From Alligator mississippiensis (taxonomy: Eukaryota; Chordata; Crocodylia; Alligatoridae): a stretch of DNA of 64,000 bases. Where the stretch lies: assembly GCF_030867095.1 (NCBI RefSeq), contig NC_081824.1:237796719-237860718 (forward strand), in the 5' to 3' direction. Below are positions 15,301 to 23,973 of this stretch, piece by piece. The notes beneath the pieces are model-generated. The model was given only the letters and a program-made list of their open reading frames with translations, had not been told where the DNA came from and searched no databases. The translations under genes and the position numbers were made by a program. How positions within the stretch are numbered: the first letter of the stretch is position 1; each line of letters starts with the position of its first letter.

Positions 15301-15535
15301 CAACGCACTAATGAAACTACAGCCCCTCTCTCAGGTTATGGTTTTCGAATTGTACAGGGGAGCACTCGTGTCTCATGGGGAGGGGGGGCTCAGCTCCCTC
15401 GTCCTTCAAATCCTGGAAGGAGTCGCCGTGCGAGCCAAGGCGCAGCTCCAGCCGGGAAGAAGGGTCCCCCCCGCGCGCTCCCAGCCGGGGCCCCAGTACC
15501 TGTTGCGCGGGCAGCGCCTCGCCGGGCGCGGCCAT
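793..15535 (-). CDS. TPCN3: Two-pore channel 3, 5' eight coding exons (partial at left edge)
   Basis: Two-pore channels are voltage- or ligand-gated cation channels with two six-helix domains; TPC1 and TPC2 are endolysosomal, while TPC3 is reported at the plasma membrane and in endosomes. Eight exons on the minus strand (15535-15500, 13623-13541, 7927-7813, 7147-7019, 6442-6326, 3196-3078, 2801-2700, 919-793) splice in frame to 276 residues. Seen in order: a short N-terminus (1-50), S1 (about 48-68), S2 (about 79-98), S3 (about 113-130), an arginine-bearing S4 ([15 protein letters not shown], about 141-155), S5, the pore helix with filter [14 protein letters not shown], and S6 ending [16 protein letters not shown] is the TPC domain I filter. 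Domain II and the C-terminus lie left of base 1. TPCN3 is preferred over TPCN1 and TPCN2 because of the very short N-terminus, filter-region residues unlike either paralogue, and the NPHP1 neighbourhood, but the paralogue call is from memory. No stop or frame break was seen. Confidence 0.82.
1148..1347. mobile_element. Short hAT element (200 bp)
   Basis: The ends CACTGATAGGCAACC and GGTTGCCAACCGCTG are inverted repeats. The flanks GTCTGTAG (1140-1147) and GTTTATAG (1348-1355) match at 6 of 8 positions as a target duplication. Confidence 0.75.
1348..2699. other. TPCN3 intron 7, remainder
   Basis: No exon or clear repeat end was found beyond a TTTA run at 2580-2601. The sequence is unassigned intronic DNA. 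Confidence 0.5.
2700..2801 (-). CDS. TPCN3: TPCN3 exon 7 (pore helix and filter I)
   Basis: The exon is 102 nt, phase 2 to 2, acceptor TCTCTTTAG, donor GTACGT. It encodes [16 protein letters not shown], then the pore helix and [10 protein letters not shown]. The splice to exon 8 creates the Met-Met-Pro that follows the filter in TPCs. Confidence 0.9.
3078..3196 (-). CDS. TPCN3: TPCN3 exon 6 (S4-S5 linker, S5)
   Basis: The exon is 119 nt, phase 0 to 2, acceptor TTGACAG, donor GTGAGA. It encodes [14 protein letters not shown], the S4-S5 linker, followed by a phenylalanine- and methionine-rich S5 helix ending ALKLFGD. Confidence 0.88.
3197..6325. other. TPCN3 intron 5
   Basis: A run of 16 C at 4848-4863 and an A-rich run at about 5482-5507 are the only simple repeats. 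No TPC exon, CR1 tail or hAT end pair was recognised; the short ORFs here are not supported. Confidence 0.5.
6326..6442 (-). CDS. TPCN3: TPCN3 exon 5 (end of S3, S4)
   Basis: The exon is 117 nt in phase 0, acceptor TTCCACAG, donor GTAAGC. It completes S3 ([14 protein letters not shown]) and encodes S4 with spaced arginines ([15 protein letters not shown]), then ESRQ. In TPCs the functional voltage sensor is mainly in domain II. Confidence 0.9.
7019..7147 (-). CDS. TPCN3: TPCN3 exon 4 (S2 to start of S3)
   Basis: The exon is 129 nt in phase 0, between a TTTCCAG acceptor and a GTGAGT donor. It encodes the S2 helix ([20 protein letters not shown]), the family-typical FWKDAKNIC and the first turn of S3. 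Confidence 0.9.
7813..7927 (-). CDS. TPCN3: TPCN3 exon 3 (S1)
   Basis: The exon lies between a CTTCCCAG acceptor and a GTAACC donor, 115 nt, phase 2 to 0. It encodes LYYLYNHW followed by a hydrophobic helix and the TPC-typical [12 protein letters not shown] at the S1-S2 turn. Confidence 0.88.
8486..9340 (-). mobile_element. CR1 LINE fragment, antisense
   Basis: About 850 bp of CR1 3' region on the minus strand. It includes [20 protein letters not shown] and [18 protein letters not shown], which are CR1 RT C-terminal signatures, and the typical CR1 3' tail at its left end. It lies in TPCN3 intron 2. Confidence 0.9.
9686..10645. mobile_element. Non-autonomous hAT element with GC-rich repetitive interior
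   Basis: The ends CAGGAGTGAGTAATTATTT and ATTTTGCCCAAACCTG are degenerate inverted repeats of the CAGGGGTGGGCAA type. Flanks GCTTAACC (9678-9685) and GCTTAATT (10646-10653) match at 6 of 8. The 0.9-kb interior repeats a GC-rich motif containing variants of CATGCCCCTGC, CAGAGCCACAA and GGGGCTGGGGCC. Overlapping ORFs of about 200 codons on both strands are products of this repetition, not genes. Confidence 0.8.
11136..11417. mobile_element. Short hAT element (282 bp)
   Basis: The ends CAAGTCTGGCCAACC and GGCTGGCCTCCACTG are inverted repeats. The interior, rich in GGGAAG and GCAGAGCA, recurs at 17160-17310 and 18415-18485 (shared AGCAGAATGGCATTTGGCA and neighbouring bases), so this is an interspersed family. 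Confidence 0.65.
11590..11872. mobile_element. hAT-derived fragment
   Basis: The right end GGTTGAGAACCACTG is a typical hAT terminus. The body (TATATGAAAGGGTCGTGAAC) recurs at about 15985-16005, showing a second copy. The left terminus was not identified. Confidence 0.5.
12311..12341. repeat. (AC)n microsatellite
   Basis: About 15 AC units follow a C-rich run. Confidence 0.95.
12530..12605 (-). mobile_element. CR1 3' tail, antisense, short
   Basis: The stretch begins TCATAGAATCATAGAAAAG, the reverse of the CR1 terminal repeat, and continues with the GGAAGGACC and TCTAATCCAACTCCC type tail. It is under 80 bases long. Confidence 0.7.
12637..13340. repeat. Large imperfect inverted repeat made of one interspersed repeat family
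   Basis: The left arm (about 12637-12832) and right arm (about 13124-13310) are reverse complements with divergence; shared words include TTTTATTAGACCAA, GCCTGATGAAGAG and CTCCTGGGTAGAAAT in opposite senses. A further partial copy in the second orientation lies between them (about 12833-12930), ending TTTTTCCTCTAGACCAATAC like the right arm. The family was not named. Confidence 0.75.
13541..13623 (-). CDS. TPCN3: TPCN3 exon 2
   Basis: The exon lies between a TTCTACAG acceptor and a GTAATA donor, 83 nt, phase 0 to 2. It encodes [20 protein letters not shown] and on to SPQAV plus a split arginine codon. This is the cytosolic N-terminal helix region of TPCs, just before S1. Confidence 0.85.
13624..15499. 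other. TPCN3 intron 1
   Basis: No exon or clear transposon end was recognised. Short ORFs near 14741-15303 lack family resemblance. Confidence 0.45.
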
Positions 15536-15790
15536 GGCGGCAGAGGGAGCGGGATGGGCCGCACGAAGCAAGCTGCTCCTCCCGCGCTGCCCGCCGCCCG
15601 GCTTTAACCCCGCACGTGACTGTGGGCGGCGGAAGCCGCGGGCCCGGCGGACAGACGGGGCCGAGCTGGGGCGGAGCGGGGCCGGGCGGCGCCGGGGAGC
15701 AGGCAGCCCGCAGCCCGCGCGGGGAAGGACTTCGCGGAGGGGCGTGGGTGCGGCCGGGCAGCACGACACAGCGCCCGCTTGTCTTCCCTC
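15390..15790. promoter_or_regulatory. CpG island over TPCN3 exon 1
   Basis: This is a dense run of CpG and GC-box-like sequence around and upstream of the TPCN3 start codon, in AT-richer surroundings. It is the probable TPCN3 promoter. I see no plus-strand gene starting from it. Confidence 0.6.
15500..15535 (-). CDS. TPCN3: TPCN3 exon 1 (start codon, 12 codons)
   Basis: The ATG at 15535 reading leftward has a strong Kozak context (GCCGCCATGGCC). It encodes [12 protein letters not shown] and ends in phase 0 at CAG followed by a GTACTG donor. An in-frame upstream ATG (ORF from 15769) would add an arginine- and proline-rich stretch that looks like GC-rich noise. The next exon begins in phase 0 with DLLLAAAF, so the join is in frame. 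Confidence 0.7.
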
Positions 15791-15984
15791 CCAATACTGG
15801 TGCTATGGGTAAAGCCGAGATCTTTTACTAGACCCACTCAACACTCTTCCTTGCCAGCTTTGGGGTAGGACAGCTACCCGTCGTCAGGCTGAGAAGTGCC
15901 TACCGTTGGTTTGGCTGGGGATCCAAACTCGTGGAAGAAGTGATGCCTTTTATGACAGACGTCCCAAAAGCGGGCGGCAGGGAT

Positions 15985-16301
15985 GTATGAAAGGGTCATG
16001 AAGCAACTTTAAAAATGGATCAACAAACTTGACAAGTGGATTCTCCTTTAAAGGAGACAAAACATAGGAAACGGTGGCCTTTCCCCTGCAGGCTGGCAGA
16101 GTTTCAGCCTGCGAGGGGTTGCTTGCCCCTGCCCCACACACTGATGGGTTGGGACCTGGAGGGGCAGCGGGTCAGGGGTGTGGGGCGCTGTCCAGCTCAG
16201 GGCAGGGGGTTGGACTCAATGATCTACTAAGGTCCCTTCCGACCCTAAACATCTATGAAATCTATCAGTGTTTACAAAAAAAGGTTGAGCACCACTGTTT
16301 T
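15985..16301 (+). mobile_element. hAT-derived fragment carrying a CR1 3' tail
   Basis: It shares TATGAAAGGGTCATGAA with the copy at 11620 and ends GGTTGAGCACCACTG. A CR1 3' tail (GGGGGTTGGACTCAATGATC, about 16205-16265) sits inside it, so the CR1 inserted later. Confidence 0.6.
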
Positions 16302-16311
16302 ATTAGACCAG

Positions 16312-16740
16312 ACGAGTTTTGCCTGTCAGCAACCAGAGGTGCAGGGCCCCAGAACCCAGAAACCCCTGCACCGATCTCCTCGACAGCTAGCAGGCTTCAT
16401 GGCCTCAGCAGGGGCTAGCAGGCCTGCAGCTTTCACCCTGCTGCGCCTTAACGCATACAGTCACCCATGTAATGAGTTTTGCTTGTCCGCATTTTGAGGT
16501 GCAGTTTCCCCCAAGCCTCTGCTCCGATCTCCTTGAAACTTGGCAGGCTTCGTGGCCTCAGCAAGAACTCCCACCCCTGCAGTTTTCACCCCCCTGTGAC
16601 TTAACACACACATGTGACATGAGTTTTGCTTTGAGAACTTTGGGGTGCAGTTTCCCAAAAACCCCTGCAACAATCTCCTTGAATCTTGGCACACGTCAGC
16701 TCTCAGCAGAGGCTACTATCCCTGCAAGTTTCCTCTGAAT
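16312..16740 (+). repeat. Tandem repeat, unit about 150-160 bp, near three copies
   Basis: Units begin GAGTTTTGC at about 16314, 16472 and 16620, and share GGTGCAG, CCCCTGCA, GATCTCCTTGAAACTTGGCA and GGCCTCAGCA. They look like the inside of a larger repeat that ends near GCACAGCCCT at about 16923. Confidence 0.8.
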
Positions 16741-17107
16741 CAGCCAAAAGACAACAAAGTTATAGATATTTCATTGATTCCCCATTATACCCTATTCAGA
16801 AGCTCGGAATCAATTCGGAAAGAGTAAAGCTTCCCGCAATTCAATTCAGATTAGTAGGTTTGGCCTCCAAATCATCTGAATCATCTCTGAATCCAAATCA
16901 TGATCCGAAGCTTTGCACAGCCCTAACGCTTAGGTGTCTCTTTTGTGGCTTCCCTTGTGGCTTCAGTCTCCAACATCCTTAAGAACAGTTGCTGAGGGCA
17001 ACTGTCAGGTGGCCCTCCCCAGTTTGCTTCCAGGTTAGCGCGTGCCTGTGGGGATATGCTCAGGAATGATTTTGCAAGGACACACCGCCACTACAGTATA
17101 GACCAAG

Positions 17108-17336
17108 GGTGCCAACCCTTGGCACGAGTGGCACACACAGCCACTTTGTTTGGTTTGCAATTCCAGCAGGGAGCATAGAGAACAGTGCAGATTAGTAAGA
17201 AAGCAGAGCAATGGATCCGGCAGGAAAGAGAGAGCAGAGCAAAGAACCAGGCAGGGGAAGGGGAGCAGAATGGCATTTGGCAAGGGGGCAGGGCTTACTT
17301 TGTGGTATACTAGCCAAAGAGGTTTGCCCCCTGGTG
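17108..17336 (+). mobile_element. hAT-type interspersed repeat
   Basis: It starts CAAGGGTGCCAACCCTTGG and carries the interior shared with 11136-11417 and 18415-18485. The right boundary is estimated. Confidence 0.45.
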
Positions 17337-18099
17337 CCTGCCTTCCTGTGATCAGAGACCTGACAAAGAAAGCCTTGCATTCAAAAGCTTGTGTAACTTT
17401 ACCCCAATGACATAGTTGGTCCAATCAAAGTTACCGCCTTAAGAAGTCTTTGGCTTTCACGTGCCTTCTGGAACATCATGGTTACACTTTTACATTACCA
17501 TTAAAGCAAAAGAAAGATTTCATTCCATTTTCTTACTGAAATACAGCAGCTCTCTCTAATCAGGGAACTGCCAAACTCTAGTCAGAGTTTTCCTGCAATC
17601 AGCTTCTGCCAGCTGGGGGAGTAGACCATTCTAATGCTAAGGATCTGTAGACCCCATTTGCCTCAACCAGCATTTCTTAAGTACCATCAGCTTATCTACC
17701 CATCTATATTTTTCTATTGTATTCTCAGGGAGCACATGTACATTATGCAGATGAGTCCCTCACCCCCTTCCCCCCATATGCATCTGTCTGTCATTTCAGG
17801 TGATATCCATGATTTACAATTGTATCTAAGAAATGTAGAAATATATACAACCTTTCAGACCTGCCAATTCAATTTCCTTAGCTATCAGTTATTCAAGAAA
17901 GATATAGTCTCTCTCACATTCTATTTAAGGGGTGAAAAATAATAATCTCTGTATAAGATTCCAGGTGTTTATCTCCTGATTCCCTCTATGAGTCTTCCCT
18001 TTGAAATGTACAGTTGTTTGGGATTGGTGGATCACCTTAAGAGGCGTACCGGCATTTGGGCTGATATATATATATATGCAAATGCACACTCTCAAGGTG

Positions 18100-18706
18100 G
18101 AAACAGATGTTGTCTGATTTATCATTTGTGCCACCTTAATTTTTTTTTTAAGGTGGCACAAATGCAGAGCAAACAGACATCCTTACCTTTTGTTGCACCA
18201 CATGACCTGAAAATCAGAGGCACAACAACAGGTAGTAATAGACTCTGCCACTTTATTGAGGCGGACATCTGTTACCTTGTGGTGCTTTCCCTGCTCAGCT
18301 TTCCCCACTACGGGTTTGGCTGGATAGGAGAAAACCCCACTTTTCCTGCTGCCCCAAACCTGCGCTGTGGGTTGGGACAGAGGGGGAAAAGTGCTTCCAT
18401 GCTCAGCCAGCCCCAAAGGATCAGGCAGGGGAAGAAGAGCAGAATGGCATTTGGCAAGGGGGCAGGGCTTACTTTGTGGTATGCTGGCCACAGGGCTGGC
18501 TGGGTTGGGGAACAGCTGGCATTTCCTGGCTGCCCCAGACCTACACTAAGTGGGGTAACCTCTAGTGTTCCTCGCTGCTCCAAACTTGTGGGTCCATCAT
18601 CAAGGACAGGACAAAGGGTGACATGTATTTTACCCTGTGCAGTGATCAGCATTGCCACGACACAAAGCAGCACATCTGAATCACTCCATTTGACAACATC
18701 TGTTTC
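18100..18706. repeat. 15-bp inverted repeats flanking 578 bp
   Basis: GAAACAGATGTTGTC at 18100-18114 recurs exactly in reverse complement at 18692-18706. The interval holds a perfect hairpin and a fragment of the 11136-type repeat. No target duplication was found. Confidence 0.6.
18123..18164. repeat. Perfect palindrome, 17-bp arms with T8 loop
   Basis: CATTTGTGCCACCTTAA at 18123-18139 is exactly inverted at 18148-18164, separated by eight T. Confidence 0.95.
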
Positions 18707-19125
18707 TAGCCTCAGAGGTTATCTTCTGCTGCTAGGGTTTCTGTGAAGTGTGAAGGGCTATTGTCTGGTGCAAGTCATACTTCATTTAACCATCACTCCC
18801 CTGATTATTATCAGTCATGTTATGAAAATACAAAAATGCATTCATACCCAAAACTATGGTTCATATGAATAAAAAACATGGTAAAACTGAATATAGTTTA
18901 ACATTAGTTATTTAATAGAGACCAAACACTACATCAGTAATTCTAATTTGGAAAAATATCTATGCATGATACATGGCAAACCCCCAAATCAACCCTGCTT
19001 TGGGTGGGTTTATAACATACATACACACCCTGGCATGGTAAGTGACCTCCATGTGGCTCTCAACCTCCCTTTAATCCTGCCCATGTTTGTGAGACTGACA
19101 GCTCAAGACCTGTAACTCAAACAAT

Positions 19126-19412
19126 GGGCGTCTACATGTGATGCCATGCCACCATAGCAATGTGCTATGGCAACGTAGCAACCACATTCATCTACATGTA
19201 ACAAGCTGCTACTTCACTTACTTCACTGTAGCGACATGCTCCCTCATTATAATGCGCTGCTAGGGTGAAGGAGAGGCTAAAAATAACCATGTGCCCAGCA
19301 TACGGTGCAGTACGGGCTGCTACTGTGCCGTGCTTTACTATTTCCAAAAGGAAATAGTAAAGCACAGCACAGTAGCAATGTCACCATATGGGCATGTGTA
19401 GATGTGCAAGTG
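19126..19412. mobile_element. Foldback MITE-like element
   Basis: Its ends (GGGCGTCTACATGTGA and ATGGGCATGTGTAGATGTGC) are inverted, and it contains the 28-bp-arm hairpin at 19318-19377. Similar termini occur at 38269-38463 and 57237-57545. The superfamily is not assigned. Confidence 0.6.
19318..19377. repeat. Near-perfect hairpin, 28-bp arms, 4-base loop
   Basis: The left arm 19318-19345 and right arm 19350-19377 are complementary except for one base. The loop is AAAA. Confidence 0.95.
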
Positions 19413-19539
19413 TGACGTACTTTCTTCCTTCATTGCATTATGGGCCTCTTGTCCTCTAAGAGAAATTCTGACAGTGCTCAGGCCAGATCAGTTGTCTGAA
19501 TATGATCAAGTTTTACAATGGAATTTGGTTACAACCTTC

Positions 19540-20131
19540 ATTAGTAAGAGCATTGCCAACAGAGAGGGGAGTGATTATTCCCCTCTATTCAGCACTGGTG
19601 AGGCCACATCTGGAGTACTGTGTTCAGTTTTGGGCTCCCCACTACAGAAAGCATGTGGACAAAATGGAGAGAGTCCAGCAGAGGGCAACGAAAATGGTTA
19701 GGTGACTGGGGGACATGACTTATGGGGAGAGGCTGAGGGAACTGGGCTTATTTAGTCTGGAGAAGAGAAGACTGAGAAGGGGATTTAATAGTAGCCTTCA
19801 ACTACCTGAAAGGTTGTGCCAAAGAGGATAGAGCTAGACTGTTCTCAGTGGTGGCAGATGACAGAACAAGGAGCAATGGTCTCAAGTTGCAGCAAGGGAA
19901 GTTTAGATTAGATAATAGGAAAAACTTTCTCACTCAGAGGGTAGTAAGGCACTGGAACAGGTTACCCAGAGTGGTTGTGGAATCTCCGTACTTAGAGGTT
20001 TTTATGATCCGGGTAGGCAAAGCCTTGGCTGGGGTTGTATAGCTTAGGATGGTCCTGCGTTGAGCAGGGGGTTGGATTAGATGACCTCCTGAGGTCCCTT
20101 CCAACCCTCATTTTCTATGATTCTATGATTC
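19540..20131 (+). mobile_element. CR1 LINE 3' fragment
   Basis: Plus-strand frames show [20 protein letters not shown] and later [20 protein letters not shown], the CR1 RT C-terminus, ending with the tail GGTTGGATTAGATGACCTCC and TTCTATGATTCTATGATTC. The frames are broken between segments. Confidence 0.92.
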
Positions 20132-20779
20132 ACTATAGCAAGGCTAGAAAATATCTCTGTAATCAGTGGTCAGAACAGACACCCCAGATCCAAACTCTGA
20201 GGGGGTTCAAACCTGAACTCAGACTCTACAGCTGAGGTATGTCTCCCAGTAGCGTAACTAGGGCACTAACTTATTTGGGGGACAAGAAAAAAAAACTGCT
20301 GCTACAGCTGCACTATCACATTGATGGGGCAGTGGCAGCTGGAAGTCCCTGATGGTCCCATCTATAGTGGCTTCCCCAGGTTCCTGCCCACATTATTACA
20401 CCTCTGATGTCTCCTAAATAAAATCATGAATCATAAATTTAGTGAGCTTACATCATGGGAACTTATCTGTGCAGCTCCTGGGCAGATAAAAGACTCCACA
20501 GCTGAGTCAAGTGCATACTGCTGACAAATAATACCCTGCAAGCACAGAGAGCTTCCTTTTCTGTTCTGCTAACAAAAGGCTGCAAGAAGGGAGAGCTTTG
20601 AGCAGGGACAGTGTAAGTGTAAATTTGGCCAAGGCTACTCACAAGCATACAGCCCTAATTCCACTCATGTATTCTCTGAGCACAGTGGAATCAGTATAAA
20701 TAATCTACCTCTGACAAGAACCCAAAAGCAATACACACCCAAATTTCAACAATCTTGCACCCTCAGACAAGGTTTTAAT

Positions 20780-22650
20780 GGAATCTTGTGTACTTTTGTG
20801 ACAATAGAAAAAAACATTTATACTTCCAATTTATACACCCAAGTATTGCATTAGCTTTCTCAGCCATAGTCTCACACTAGAGCTCATGTTCAATTAGTTA
20901 TCTTCCATTGCCCCTACGTCTTTTACAGTCTCTGCTTTCCAGTTTACAATTCTCAATTGAGCAAGTGTGACCGTCAGTCTTTGTTTCTAGCTACAGAATT
21001 TGGGTGCACTTGGAACTCATGCTTTTCAACTGAGCCCAAATTATCTAGACAATTTCTCCACCATTATTTTCCACTCCACTGATTTCTGTCATTCTTATCA
21101 TCACCAATGATTTTATATTTTCTTCCAGATTATTGGTCATAATATTGAACAGCACTGGGCCAACCACAGATCCCTGCAGAAACACACACAGTAGATAATG
21201 ATTCTCCACTTAATACTATTTTTGTGGTATATGAGAGTCCATTTTAATTCATTTAATATGTGCTGCATTTATCATAGATGGTGATAATTTTTTAATTAGG
21301 TTAGCGTATAGGACCGTGAAAAAAATTCTTATGGGAAGCTGAGGTATGCTACCTAGTATTCATTATTCTACCATGCATTAATTCTTCACTGATTGCATTG
21401 CAATCTTTTTGTGGGGATTTGAACCATAACTAGCCTGTAGTCATTCAGATAATCACATTTGCCCTTTAGATTACTGACATAAAATTGGGTCTTTTTTCAG
21501 TCTTCTGAAACTCCCCTCAAGTTCCAAAATTTGTTAAAAATCAATGAGTGGTTGAGTCAGATCATTGTCCAACTGTTTCAGAATTCTTAGATACAAATTA
21601 CCTGGTCCTGCAGATATAAAATAGAATCTACAGATTAACAGATTATAAATATAATCTAATATAAATATAGGAGGGACCTTTGTTAACATCTAGTGTGACC
21701 TCCTTTATAATAGAAGGTATGGTTCTTCCCTGAATCCCTTTGGACTGACCACATCTTTCAAGGAAAACATCAAATCTCGACCTGAAAATTTCGAGTGATG
21801 GAGAAACCACTACAATTCATCATAAATTATTCCATTGGCTAAGTATCATCACCAGTAAAAAAAACTGCCTTGTTTCTAGCCTGTTTAGCTTCAACTTCCA
21901 GCATTGAACCTGGTTATATATTTGTCTGCTAAAATGAAGAACCCTCTTTTCACACTTCTGCTGCTCCTTAGATATTTGTAGGCTCTGATCACAACAGCCT
22001 TTAATCTTTGTATTGATAAAATAAATAGAGCTCCAGGACTGTTTCTTCCTAAACAGATTTTATGATCATTTCCTCATCCTTGTGGCTCTTCTCCAAACCG
22101 CTCCTGAACATCCTTCCTGAATTGTGCATTCCCAAACAAGGCACAGTCTTCCAGCAGCAGTTGCCCCTCTTCTGCCCAATAAAGACTTAATCTTCATGCT
22201 CCTGTCTAGTATTCCCATTTATATATCGAAAGGTCCCTGCTTCCTAGGACTGAGTTACCCATCCTATATGTATGTTCTTTTTTTCCAGATGGATGGTTGC
22301 ACATTGAGGTGCCAGTTTACCAAGTGACTCACAGTGCTCCGAGTAATAACCTGATGTTTTTTTGCAGAGCTTATCAGGAATGATTTGTTTTCTTCCAAGT
22401 CCTTGTTAAAAATTGACCCTGCAGAATACCCCTGGAAACAACCTACTTGCTGGTGATTCTCTCATTTAACTTTAGGGGCTGCTATTGAATAGTCTATCTG
22501 TCATTCAAATAAAACTGTGTCATTATTACTTTCAGCTGTGAACATCATCCAGCTGTTTTCCAAAATACAGAACCTGTTTTATGTTTATTGAATTTTTTTG
22601 CATTGTTATTGAAGTTACCATAGTAATGCCCCCCCTTGTATTTCTTATAT
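20780..22650 (-). mobile_element. Ancient CR1/L3-like LINE, antisense, highly diverged
   Basis: The stretch has CR1-like antisense phrases such as AACAGCACTGGGCCAACCAC (the reverse of the RT region after the filter-like FADD block) and a diverged 3' tail at about 21660-21760. It is AT-rich, and frames are lost. Boundaries are approximate. Confidence 0.5.
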
Positions 22651-22989
22651 TTACAATGATTCCTTCTTACTGTCCTTAATTGAACTGCCCATGGGTTTCC
22701 ATTATCTTTAGCCTCCCCTATCAATGCTTACAAGTCAGAACTGCAAAGTGATGACCCTGTCAAGTTCCCTTTCTTTCCATTTTAGATGTAAAATATTGAT
22801 TTCAGGTTTGCCTTTCCTTTTTATTGCCTGGGAGGTTCCGTTATAGCCCAGGGTTGAGAAAGCTGGATTGCCTGGGGGCTGCTCTGCCTCACCTCTCCGC
22901 AGGAGAGTCAGCCAGCGCTGCAAGAAGGGCAAAGAAGATGAGGTCACAGCTCTGTCTGAACGGATCAGAGGAGGGAAAGTTTCCTCGTA

Positions 22990-23460
22990 TTAGCATGGGC
23001 TGCCCTGCAGGGGCAAATGAGCCCCACTTTGGCCTCTGCTCCCACGGTGGAAGCCAACTGCCCGGCGGTGGCAGCGGCATTTCCAGCCATCCAGCGCCGG
23101 TTGTCATCCCTCAGCCCCCGTGACTGGGGCCGGCAGGGAAGCACCGCCCACACCCGGCGGGAGGCGGACGGACATGGCGCTCGGATCGGAGGCGCTGTCG
23201 GAGCGGCCGGTGCAGCTGGCTCTGATGCTGGCCTTCGCCTCGGGCGTGCTGGTGGGCTGGCAGGCCAGCCGCGCGCGCCGCCGCTTCCTCGACTGGCGCA
23301 AGCGGCGCCTGCAGGCCCAGCTGGTGGCCACGCAGAAGAAGCTGGACTTGGCCTGACCGGTGAGCGCGGTTGTGGGAAGCGGCCCCGCGCCACGTGCTCG
23401 CCCTGCGCATGCGTGTCCCGCGGGGCCGGGCCCTCGGCGTCCTGGCAGCCCTCCACCCCC
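22990..23460. promoter_or_regulatory. CpG island of MTLN
   Basis: CpG-rich sequence surrounds the mitoregulin ORF and its 5' flank, and ends abruptly in TG/TA microsatellite DNA at about 23480. It is the likely MTLN promoter and first exon. The transcription start cannot be placed by eye. Confidence 0.6.
23174..23356 (+). CDS. MTLN: Mitoregulin micropeptide (60 aa)
   Basis: Mitoregulin (once LINC00116) is a single-pass mitochondrial membrane micropeptide linked to respiratory supercomplexes, fatty-acid oxidation and calcium handling. The ORF starts at an ATG with purine at -3 and G at +4. The product begins MALGSEALSERPVQL, then a hydrophobic helix (about residues 13-30, LALMLAFASGVLVGWQAS), then a very basic stretch (RARRRFLDWRKRRLQ), and ends VATQKKLDLA. 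From memory the human protein is 56 residues and shares the ASGVL.GWQA core, the LDWRKRRLQ block and the ATQKKLDLA tail. The extra residues are at the N-terminus. The stop codon is followed within a few bases by a GTGAGC donor (23360), so the whole ORF lies in one exon and the remaining mRNA is untranslated. It sits in a CpG island, about 5.3 kb upstream of NPHP1 on the same strand. Confidence 0.93.
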   Translation: MALGSEALSERPVQLALMLAFASGVLVGWQASRARRRFLDWRKRRLQAQLVATQKKLDLA

Positions 23461-23479
23461 CCTCCTATAGGTAGAGATG

Positions 23480-23973
23480 TGTGTGTACACATGCCATAGC
23501 TGTGTGAGTATACATGCATGCATATGTATATATGTGTGTGTATATGTCCAGGGGGACTGGACCCGATGATCTACAAGGTCCCTTCCACCCTTCCAGCCTC
23601 TATCTATTATAGACACACACATATTTATTTATTTATATTATACACACACACATATAATACAGACACACACATTATATATATCTATATATCTATATATACA
23701 TTATAGACACACACATATGTATATGTGTATATATGTGTGTGTGCATATGTTTATATGTCTATATACATCAATAAATATTGTCAGGACCATACTTTCGGTG
23801 GGAGGGGAGGTGGCGATTGCCCTTGGCCCTGCGCACTTTCGGGGGCCCTGCTGAGCCAGACGGGAGCTGGGCAGAGTAGCTGCAGCCCTGCCTCTCACAG
23901 TGTTAAAGGGGCCTCACACAGGCTGATTTGCCCCAGGCCCTACACCCCTCTATGGCCATCTCTGGATATGGTG

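Noticed and set aside
15317-15769. 150-codon unspliced reading of TPCN3 exon 1
   Set aside because: It reads through a plausible donor that gives an in-frame splice to exon 2; the upstream part is Arg/Pro-rich GC noise and the ORF ends in a stop inside the intron.
17988-18746. 252-codon plus-strand ORF
   Set aside because: It runs across a palindrome and interspersed repeat pieces and shows no recognisable domain.
22965-23519. Long antisense ORFs over the MTLN CpG island
   Set aside because: They are shadows of the mitoregulin ORF and GC bias; only the plus-strand 60-codon ORF has family similarity.
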